DNA of 27,500 nucleotides from Chromera velia (lineage: Eukaryota; Sar; Chromeraceae). The DNA is taken from contig JAHBMJ010001146.1 of the NCBI GenBank assembly GCA_018398765.1, positions 1 to 27,500 of the forward strand, given 5' to 3'. Shown here piece by piece: positions 18,997 through 27,500 of the stretch (position 1 is its first letter; the number at the start of each line of letters is the position of its first letter). Made by a program: the position numbers and the translations under genes. The notes beneath the pieces were generated by a model that was not told where the DNA came from, did no database searches, and saw only the letters and a program-made list of their open reading frames with translations.

Positions 18997-20886
18997 ATGG
19001 GACGCTACGCCATCGTGATCACACCCGAAAGGTGGCGCGTTGCTTTCTACTCCTCGTTCATTTTGCTTTTCGGCCTTTGCGTAGGACTCACGAAGAGATA
19101 CGTCCACATCGATGACACCGATAACCCCATCTATCACGTCTTCGGCTACACCAACGTCTGCATCAACTTCGACTTCCCTCCCTCCAGTTACGTGGCACCG
19201 GTCTGTCGTTCATTTCAGCAGGGAGGATGCCAATTTTCCGCTACGTATTAATGCATGTCTTCGTCGCATGTGCGTGTGTTTTCGTTCGTCAGAAAAAAGC
19301 CGATGTTGCCGAGACGTCCTCTTTGGCACTGAATGCGAAGTAGGCTTTTGGTTTTTCCGTCAACATCTTACCAACGCTTCTCATTCTGACTCTGTCTTTT
19401 TGCGGTCTTTCCACCCGCTTCAGCCACATCTGCCACCGTGCTTGACTCTTGCATCCTTCCGATCGGTCCGCCATCGCCCGTATGGTGTCCATCCGTTTTT
19501 CCCATGGGCGTTTGTGCGCTGCTTTGACCGTCTACCTCTCTGTTTCCTTCCCTGACTGACAGCAACTCTTCCGGGTCGTTCGCCGGACTTTCCCTACTCA
19601 ACGTTTCTTCTTCTGCTTCTGTCCCTGCTGCTGTTTTTCCTTCGCTGCGCCCCAGCTTGCCCTCCTTTCTGGCCCTCCGTCTGTCTCTCCGCTTCTCCCA
19701 GTGCGCTTCCCTTTGGCATCCATCAACGAATTTTGCCTGGATCTCTTTGAAGCTTCACATGTTCCTCTTCGAAGGGTCGAGTTGCCCTTCCTCCCTGTTT
19801 CTCTCTCTCTCTGTCTCCCCTGTACTGGAACTGTCTTTCCCCTTCGGTCCTTTTATGGTGCCAACTCTGGTCAGCAGATATTTCGTTGCAAGCTTCTTTC
19901 TTGCTGACCTCTGCCGGTCGTCCCTTCCCACCCGGGCCCTTCTTTCTCTCTCTTGCAGGGAATTTGGCCCTTCGTGATGATGTGCGGCGTCATCTACCAG
20001 GCAACTTGGTGGGTCTCTCTGTGCATCCATCTAGCTGTTGGGGCTGCCAGGGGCAGGGCGAATCATTCTGTAGGTGCATCCTTCCTCTCGGTGCCCCGGT
20101 TCTTTTTCTTTGCTGTCTCTTCTTTTTTCTCGTTCCTGTGCCACCGCTCATTCGTATGCCTGCGCGCTTTCATGGATTTTTTTCTTTTGCACTCCGGAGA
20201 CAGACAGCTGAGGGCACAGACAGTGTGAACCCCTCCCCATTCTCCGAGCAGTTTCCTGAAACAAACACGTGTGTCCTATACTTAGATGCTCACTCGAACT
20301 CTGGTTTGTTTTCTCTGCGTACATATCCCGAACTGCATGCAGCATGCTGAGAAACTGGACTGCCTGGAAGGACGGCAAGCTGTCGAGTTGCGAATACTAT
20401 GTCCTCGCCTGCATGCACGTGTACGTGATCCTGTCGTTCTTCGCCTTCTCCATTTGCTTTGCTGTCGGGCCTACTGAGAACATTGTCCTCCACACCCTTC
20501 CCTTCACGGCGTTCATGTTGGCTCTCTTCTTCGTCGCCGTTGCCAATTGGTACTACATCAATAACGTTCCCCCCTACCTCCCGATGTGGAAGCAGGTGGC
20601 AGGGCACGCGTACATCGGTGTGTTCTCCCTCGCGACTCTGGCTTTTATGTTTTTGTCGGTGTATCTCCTTTACGTCGATCACTCTGAAATGACCAGAAGA
20701 GTGATTGTGATTGTGGACGATTTCTGGGAGTGTTGTGCGATCATCGTGCCCCCATTTATCGCATGTATCAGCGAGCAGTGGACAGAGCAGATCCACATCG
20801 AATGGAAACTTCTGCCCACCAGGATGGGAGACGACCACGAGCCTTTGGACAACGAGGAACCTGCAAAGGAGCTTGCAACGCTCTGA
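18997..20886 (+). CDS. Six-TM membrane protein, 3 exons, 265 aa, possibly FRAG1/DRAM/Sfk1-like
   Basis: Exons 18997-19200, 19959-20008 and 20343-20886; phases 0 and 2 match and the total is 798 nt. The start codon has a strong ACCATGG context. Predicted membrane segments are residues 15-31, 70-86, 103-127, 131-157, 171-196 and 205-227, with a hydrophilic C-terminal tail rich in acidic residues. TM1 is followed by a long loop (YVHIDDTDNPIYHVFGY...INFDFPPSSY) before the remaining five segments, an arrangement found in FRAG1/DRAM/Sfk1 proteins. Conserved-looking polar residues inside the membrane include ENIVLHTLPFT (130-140). Family assignment is tentative. The exon 2 donor (TG|GTGGGT) was chosen for phase; the stronger-looking GTAGGT at 20070 would break the frame. 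Confidence 0.75.
19201..19958 (+). other. Intron 1 of the membrane-protein gene
   Basis: 758 bp, donor CCG|GTCTGT, acceptor CTCTCTCTTGCAG. It is strongly pyrimidine-biased over its second half. Open frames in it are chance. Confidence 0.75.
20009..20342 (+). other. Intron 2 of the membrane-protein gene
   Basis: 334 bp ending in ACTGCATGCAG, an acceptor built into a TGCATGCA palindrome. Confidence 0.6.
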
Positions 20887-22113
20887 AGAGAGCGCGACTT
20901 TCGGAAAGGAAGTTGATCATTTGTCAGAAGTGAAGGGGGTAATGGAAGAAAACAGTAGAAAAGGGTAATGGAGGAAAACAGTAGAAAAGGACTTTACTTC
21001 TCAACATGCAGCAAGTAGACTTGCTTTTGTCAAACGAATGATTCCAATGGAACGGAGGAAGAAAGAAAAAAAGGAATCACCTTAGTCATTGTGGTCTCCT
21101 TGATTCCCTTTCTCCCCTTGCCAAACAATTCAAACCTCCTTGATCGAATTAATGTTGGAGTGTAAAGGAGCGTAGCTTCTTTTCATGTACGTACCGCATC
21201 AGACAGTATTGAAGAGGAGGGGGTAGAGAGGTGCGTGCGTGCCCGCGCAGAGGGAGGGAAGTCGGACAGATCTGGCTTTATGGGTGCCGGAAAGGAGATG
21301 TGAAGAGGAGTGCTTCCTCATTCCCTTTTTTCCTTTTCGGGTTTCTTGCCATCATGTTTCTTTTTCTTCACGATGGAGTCGTTTGAATGGCGCGTTTTCC
21401 TAGTACGTAGTAGGCGTTGCCAGCCAAAATTGCAGCGTTCTACGCAGCGTTTAAATCAGTCAATTTAAATGATGTTGAACTCTCAAAAGCAACGATAGCA
21501 TGTGCCCACAATTTGTCAAAACCTGTAAGCTCATAGATCGACAATAACTTGAACTTTGAATTTTGAAGTTTCAAAAATATATATAGTTTTGAAAGTAAGT
21601 TTCGACTCAGAGTTTTTCAACATCAATATATACCTAGATATATACATTATATTATACAAACATAAGTGGTAATGAGTCCATAGATATCTGGATGGCTATA
21701 CAATGTAGTATACACTATAAGAGGCGTACTTTTACTATTATTTAGAGGGATATGAAACTTGAAAACTAGCTTTACAATCAAAATTACTAGCAAAATTATC
21801 TAAAAAATTATTAAACTATAGTTATGAAATTATTAGTCAGTACTAGTAGTATTAGTCTAGTAACTAGAAAACTAACTTGCTATTCATACAAAGCTCGTAC
21901 AACCTAGCGTACAACATGCTATATACAAATACAATATTCATATATAATAAAGAAAGTTAGAACTTAGAAGTTAGAACTCGTAGCCAGATCTAGAGCCAGA
22001 TTTAATTTAACTGTGGTACTAGCTGTGGTAAGAGTATTTTTCAGAATATGATGTATAGCGATCGATTGCGAAGTACGCGTTGCAAACAAGCGTGGCAGTG
22101 CTTAGCGTGCCTT
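20887..22113. other. Convergent 3' flank with AT-rich island 4
   Basis: The first 500 bp have ordinary composition and probably hold the 3' UTR of the membrane-protein gene. From about 21440 to 22070 the sequence is AT-rich with short direct repeats (GTTAGAACT and CCAGAT.TA near 21955-22000) and ATATATA motifs. It ends just before the stop codon of the LRR gene. No gene is seen. Confidence 0.65.
20938..20991 (+). repeat. Two tandem copies of a 27-bp sequence
   Basis: GTAATGGAAGAAAACAGTAG and its next few bases are repeated directly with one G/A difference, about 50 bp after the membrane-protein stop, in its likely 3' UTR. Confidence 0.9.
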
Positions 22114-25100
22114 TTAGACGCCCTCGACAAGGTCGGGGAAATCTCTCTTTAACATCGCTTTCCGTCCGGCCTGGATCCCGCGATTTGCGCTCAGACGCAC
22201 CCTGGAAAGGGACGGAATCCTTCTTGATTGGAGGAAGGCCGCTAGCGTCTCTGCCCCAGCGTCTGAGAGGCCGTTCGTTGTTAGGTCTAGGGACACCAAG
22301 GCGGGGGGCTGCTGAAGTCCCCAGGCATCTGTTAAGTCCTTCAATCCGGCGTCAGACAGACCGAGGGCTCTCAGCGTCAGCTCTCTCAGACGAGGCAGCT
22401 TCTCTCTAACCACGCTCTCCCCAAGTACATGTGCCAGAACACGCCCCCCACCTGCCTCATGCCCTCCGCCCACGATCTCGAGCTTTCGGAGGGAGGAGAG
22501 CTTGCCGCTTCCCAGCCCCGCTGCCAAAGCACGAGCCCCCGAAACACCCATCCCCCCCTGACTAAATGCAAAGACTCTCACCTCTTCTAGTTTTGAGAGA
22601 TGCTCAGATGCCAGGCCAACGGAAAACATACTCATTTTCAGGGGGGTGTCGGGGTCATTCATGGGTGCATTTCTGAGGGAGACTGTGAGCCGTCTCAGTG
22701 AGGAGACGTGGGGAGAACAGAGGGCGGCTGCGAAGGCTTGGACGTCAGGGAGTTGGGTGACGTTCTGCTGAGTGAAGGGGCCTCCCGGGCCGATCTCTAC
22801 AAACAGCTCTCTGAAGGAGACCACCTTTCCTGAACTGACGAGGGAGAAAAAGGGGCGCATGACGTCTGCGGAGATCTCCCTCGTTCGACTCAGACCGAAA
22901 TAATCATCAGATTCGAGGTCAGCTGGACCCCGTCTAAACGTGTGGAGAGACGGAAGACCCCCTGAACCCCTACGCATCCCCTCAAGGAACGCTTTGACAG
23001 GTACGTCCTCTTGTACCGACAAAATGGGGCGATTCTGTAGGGCTATCTCCTCCAGGTGGCGTAGGGAGGCCCCTGCGTGCGTCAGGGCCTCTCCCATCGC
23101 TTGAAGGATGTCTGGGTCGAAAAAGTACGTCTGGCTCATGTTGAGTTTTTTCAGGAAGGGGATGGTGCCTGCTCGAATGGCTTGCGTGAGTCTGGCACAC
23201 GCGGGGCCCTCAGCTGCGTGAGTGGCGGACTCTCGATGAATTTCTAGGTCGAGTCTCATCTGTGGGGGGGGAGAGGTCCCCACGGAGAGACCATCACACA
23301 GAGACGAAAGATTCTCGTCCAACGGCCATATCAACTCAACAAGACGCAAAGGGGGGGCTTTACCGGTGCTCAAAGCCTCCCCGAGTGCTACGGATTCACC
23401 CGGACCCGCGGGGCTGTCGATGAGTTTCAGTCTCAGATGTTCGAGCAAGGGCAGTTCGCCCTCACTGAAACTCTCTGCTAGACCCCCCAACCCCGCCCCC
23501 ATGGTGTCATGTTGGCAGTCCCACGTGAGCTTTAAAACTTTCAAAGTCGACCCCCCCCGCGACCCGAGGACCCTTCCTAGACCGGACATTACACCAGAGG
23601 CAACGTTGCCACACCAAAGATTGATGTCGAGACTCTCCATTTTCGGCAGGCGGCCTTCTCGCACCGCGCTAGTGAGGTGCTGCACGCCCTCATTGAAGTT
23701 TTCAAATTGAATGTCCCCATTTTCATCTTCATCTGGGAACCCTACGTGCAACTCAAGGGTATGAAGATTGGGTGTTTGGCCATTTGCAAAAGCGCGGCAG
23801 AGGGTTGTTAGCTCTGCCTGATGGGGACGACTTAAACCGTCCTTCAGACTGAGTCGAGTCAGGCGAGAGAGGTGGCCTGACCCAATGACTTCTGCCAACT
23901 TTCCCACCCCATTCGACTGGTCCTCTGCATGGAACTGCCCATCAAGGGACGACAAATTCAGCTCCTCTAGAGGAGGCCGCTCTGCTGTGCCGCTGGCTCC
24001 TGCTTCTGCGAGAGCCCGAGCAAACACGAAAATGTTGCGGGGTTCTCGTGGATCGGAATTGATGCAGCACTTTTCTAGGTTCACAACTCGGAGTTTTGGG
24101 AAACGGCTCGGATCCCCGATCACGGCGTTGCTGAGGTGTTCCTCGACCGTATGGCTCAGGTCGATCTCCTGCAACTGAGGGAGGTCGAATGCGGGGAGGG
24201 AGGCGGGGGGCACCGGGCCCAAAGGGATAAGACGGTCCCCTTGGGCACGCCCATAGGCATTGCGGTTTTTCTTCTGGATCAATATCTGAAGGAGAGGGGT
24301 GGCCCCCTCAGTGGCAAGGGCCACCGTCAGAGGCTTCAAATCTGGGACACTGTTGTCCGACAAATCTAGGGTCTCAAGGGAGGTCAGCTTCTTGGCTTTG
24401 ACGACCTCGGCCAGAGCCTGTGTTCCTTCGGCTCCCGCATTTGTACAAGCGAGACGGAGGGACTGCAAGGGAGCAGAGAGACCCCTAGCGACTGCCCGCA
24501 CTCCCGGGGGGCCCAGGGGGTTGTTGCTGAGATTGAGGGAGAGAAGGTTCGAGAGAGCACCCTCAGAGAGGACAGACCCTAGGGGCTCGATGGAAAGTCT
24601 GTTCAGTTTGTTGCCTGCATCAATGCATGCATGCACATGCAGCGGAGGGAGTCAATGCAACATCCATGCTGTCTCCGTGCTCAATGCGTGGCTGTCCGAT
24701 GCAATGCACGAAGCCCTCCTTTCCGTGAGCAGACGCAGACTCAGAGAGGGCCCGGATGAAAACTGGGTGGGGCGGCATCTCATGAATTGATTCAGAGAGG
24801 AGATTCGTTCTTGTGCAGGAAACATAGCAAAGAGATCGACGCCGACGAAGCAAGCGAGAGCGAAAAAAAGGAATGAGAGAGTCATCGGCGAACAGGAGGA
24901 TCGGGAAGACTCACAAGATGCGTCAGTCGGCATGAATGAATTAAAATCTCATGCATGGATCAGATGATCCCTCCAAGCCAAACATGCTGATAGTTACAGT
25001 GGACCAAGAGGAAGACGGGAAAAAAAAGCATGCCCAACCGGAAGCACTCGCCATGACAACACGATGGACAGACGGTCACGCAACAGAAAGGCGCCCACGA

Positions 25101-25745
25101 CGGAGCAACAGCAGACAGAGAACAAAGTATGTTAGGGCTTACAGAGGGGCTGCACGCTGGCTGTTTGCACAGGCTTTTGTTCGCTGTTTGTGTATCATGC
25201 CTCGGATGGTTTTCCGCTCGAGTTCGAGAAACTACAGCTGTTTCTGTTCCATCTTACCCAGAATGACAAGAAGCACTCCCTGTCACCTACCTGAGACGTC
25301 CAGATGCTGAAGAGACCGGGGAAGCGAGCGGAAGATGTCCGAAACTTCGTCCACGAATTCCAAGTCACAGTCTGCACAAAATAAAACAGAGAGAGCAAAC
25401 CACAACATGCAGACCTCTCAGAATACGTTGATAATTTTTTGTCTGCGGATGGGCAATTGCCCTGAATTGTTGTCGGCAGAGTTTGAAAAAAGAGAGGGGA
25501 TTCGGGGAGAATGGGAAGGCAGAATCAAGCAGGAGGAACAGGGAGACAAAGAAAGACGAAAAAGAAGGAGCATGTGACAGAAACACGAGGAAGGCGAAAG
25601 CGCGGAACATCGGAAATTTTAAGCCAAGACAGGTTAAAACCAACAAGCACAGTCAGCCCCCCTCAGGCCTCCCAAAACTAACTCTGTGTCTGTCTGTCTG
25701 CCTCTCTCTCTCTCTCTCTCTCTCTCAGAGACACACGCGCGCGCG

Positions 25746-25782
<37 letters not shown>

Positions 25783-27341
25783 CCACGGACACACACGCAT
25801 TTGATTCAGCCAACATAGACGCCTCACTCCACGGTGGACGTCGTCGAGTGTGAGAGTTAACGTGTCGGCCCGTTTTTCTCAATTGAGATGCTGACTGACT
25901 GACTGACTGACTGGCTGCTGTCAGCGTCTTCACCCCGCCTCCATCCGCTGTCCCCCCACCTGCACCTCGGAGGAACTGGCCAATCGCGGGCCGGGTTGAG
26001 GCCCTCATCCGGGGTCCTGCAGTCAGTCAGTCAGTCAGTCAGTTAGTCCGGCAGGTAGGTAGGTAGGCAGAGAGCGAGAGAGCGCGGGATCGAGTTCGGC
26101 AGGAAAACACCAGGTTGACAACGGGTGGCAGAGCCTCTGTTCGTAAATTTGATCAGGAAATGTCCGACCCCCAGCAAATGAGGCAAGAAAGCAAGCGGAC
26201 AAAAAAGGTTTCAGGAGGACAAGCGCAAGTGAGAGAAAATGTGCATACTTGTGCCTGTGTATTGCCGCGGTCGGCAGATACACAGAAACACATATATGTA
26301 CGTATGTAGACAGAGACAGAGAACAGGTCTCCATGACTTGTGAGAGAAATCCGAGTATTCGGATTCATCAACAGGTGAGGGGACATGAAGACCAGCAGAA
26401 CATTCGCATGTGTGTCGAATGGGCGTCAACTGGAGAGGGGGGGGGGGCAAAGAGCGCCGGGGAAAGCGCATGCAGTTCCAGGCTGTCCGTCTGTTTATTT
26501 ATCTGTCATGTGTCTGCCAGGCTGACTGACTGACCCAGCTTGAGAGTCTCCAGAGTCCCGGGGGGCAGGGAGGAGAACAGGAGACCAAGTTTGCCCCCAC
26601 CAAGAGAGAAGTCTGCACACAGGTACCCAGTCCAGTCCCAAACTATGAGTAAGAATCACGCCTTGCCTGTCATTCGCTTCTCCAGTGACCAGACAGAAAA
26701 GGTCCTTCCTTCAATGCATCCTTCCTGGCTGCCTGACCCCAATGGGACGTACAGGCTGGAGGATTCATACACATGCAGACACTGGCACCTCAAACTACGA
26801 GATGAGCAGCCACCGCGCGTCTAAAGCAGATGTCCAGGAAAAGAAAAAATATCCCACCTGTCAGATCGAGACTCCGGAAGGGAGCGGGAGGGTGTGCCTG
26901 CAGAATGGCGACATCAACTCAGTGAGATGGGTTCAAGAATTTGTGCAGAAGAAAGTCGAGGCTCTTCTCACACATCACGACGCTTTCACGTGGAGTTTCG
27001 ACAGAAAGGCAGCAAGTCGGGCAGGAAAAAAACGCAAACAGCCACGCAGTCTCCCTCCAGTCTCCCTCCCACCTTTCTGATCAATTGCAGTATCACCCAT
27101 CCCATGCCGAACCCTTCCTTGCGGGACAGTACCTCGCAGATCTCCTGCAGCCAGAATCAAGGCAAGAGAGGTGTGAGGCCTCTGGAGATTGATCTACATC
27201 TGCGTCTCTCTGCTTTGAGGTGGGTGCACATTTCTTCAACCTCTTTTCGTTGTTGGGGCCTAGAAGCGAGGAGCCCACCTGTTCGGTGACTGTCGGGAGT
27301 CTGTGACCGAAAAGGCTCAAGAGTTCTGCTGGTTCTGACAT
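22114..27341 (-). CDS. RNI-type leucine-rich-repeat protein, 6 exons, 943 aa
   Basis: Exons (high to low): 27279-27341, 27133-27181, 26858-26917, 26535-26612, 25291-25371, 22114-24614. The total is 2832 nt with every phase matching. Translation starts MSEPAELLSLFGHRL. Exons 3-5 each end in an LRR strand and join cleanly: FRSLDLT-D, LETLKL-DCDLEF, LQHLDVS-GNKLNRL. Exon 6 (833 codons) carries many RNI/NLR-like repeats, e.g. LLSLNLSNNPLG (134-145), SLETLDLSDN and a terminal VSLDLTTNGLSDAGAETLAAFL. Such curved LRR solenoids bind proteins; no catalytic domain, signal peptide or membrane segment is visible, so a cytosolic or nuclear scaffold/sensor role is inferred. The long plus-strand ORFs over exon 6 are shadows. 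The specific partner is unknown. Confidence 0.9.
24615..25290 (-). other. Intron 5 of the LRR gene
   Basis: Donor TCAG|GTAGGT, acceptor TTGATGCAG. Two overlapping TGCATGCA palindromes (24624-24635) sit 10-20 nt before the acceptor, in the branch-point/polypyrimidine zone. No other gene signal. Confidence 0.8.
25372..26534 (-). other. Intron 4 of the LRR gene, repeat-rich
   Basis: 1163 bp with a CT tract (about 25698-25726), a CA tract (about 25745-25780), CTGA repeats (about 25890-25912), AGTC repeats (about 26023-26043) and GTAG repeats (about 26052-26068). The donor is GTCAGTCAGTCAG, itself a tetranucleotide repeat. Confidence 0.8.
25966..26016 (-). other. Candidate in-frame cassette exon in LRR intron 4
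   Basis: Bounded by GACTGCAG| and CGAG|GTGCAG. At 51 nt it has phase 1 on both sides, so inclusion would add 17 residues (RMRASTRPAIGQFLR core) without a frameshift. The peptide does not look like an LRR, which argues for noise. Confidence 0.25.
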
Positions 27342-27500
27342 TTTCGCTGCCACTCCTACAGCCACACAGGCAACTAAGTGTTCTATGAGGGACAAGGCAC
27401 CTGTCAAGACAACGACAACGCAGCCTGAAAATTTAAACAGCGGATTGCAGATCTGGGAGACGGTTGGGTCTTGTCCGCGCAAACGAAGATCAGAGACTTC
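27342..27500. promoter_or_regulatory. 5' flank of the LRR gene
   Basis: 159 bp upstream of the LRR start codon to the window edge. No TATA-like element or other gene is clear. Confidence 0.4.

Noticed and set aside
20009-20069. Longer exon 2 of the membrane-protein gene with donor GTAGGT
   Set aside because: It ends in phase 0, whereas exon 3 needs two bases; total length would not be divisible by three.
22080-24790. Several plus-strand ORFs across the LRR gene
   Set aside because: Antisense shadows of the 833-codon exon; no splice or motif support.

Overview
This is eukaryotic nuclear DNA. Proteins are split by spliceosomal GT-AG introns, reading phase matches across nearly every junction I could place, and microsatellites are abundant. 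There are no operons or Shine-Dalgarno signals. Protein flavour (plant/algal renalase-like oxidoreductase, RNI-type LRR protein, CxH/CxxC zinc repeats joined to an HNH nuclease) and frequent TGCATGCA palindromes suggest a microalga or alveolate. A chromerid (Chromera/Vitrella type) is my best guess; that assignment is inference.

Layout: (1) 219-2174 +, 3' part of a renalase-like FAD-dependent oxidoreductase, four exons. (2) 3008-6223 -, uninterrupted 1071-codon ORF with two zinc-repeat/HNH-nuclease modules and a C-terminal C2H2 finger. (3) About 7.5-10 kb -, an incompletely solved multi-exon gene with a CCCH-finger-like micro-exon. (4) 12436-18212 -, nine-exon gene for an 837-aa protein with a signal peptide, an atypical protein-kinase-like domain and an acidic tail. 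(5) 18997-20886 +, three-exon gene for a 265-aa, six-TM membrane protein, divergent from gene 4. (6) 22114-27341 -, six-exon gene for a 943-aa leucine-rich-repeat protein, convergent with gene 5. The models of genes 4, 5 and 6 are phase-consistent from ATG to stop (2514, 798 and 2832 nt).

Between genes lie four AT-rich islands (about 2.2-3.0, 6.8-7.45, 11.35-12.3 and 21.4-22.1 kb), each touching at least one gene 3' end. The one divergent promoter region (18.2-19.0 kb) has no such island. Introns carry most of the simple repeats, including a six-copy 32-bp minisatellite that duplicates a 5' splice site and a (CA)n tract of about 400 bp that separates the HR and D of the kinase catalytic loop.

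The most unusual system is gene 2, an intron-free gene in an intron-rich neighbourhood. It joins tandem 18-residue C-x-H-x6-C-x2-C modules (7 and 3 copies) to two HNH domains, the second with its active-site Asp changed to Asn. No functional link among the six genes is evident; they look like unrelated housekeeping and lineage-specific loci.
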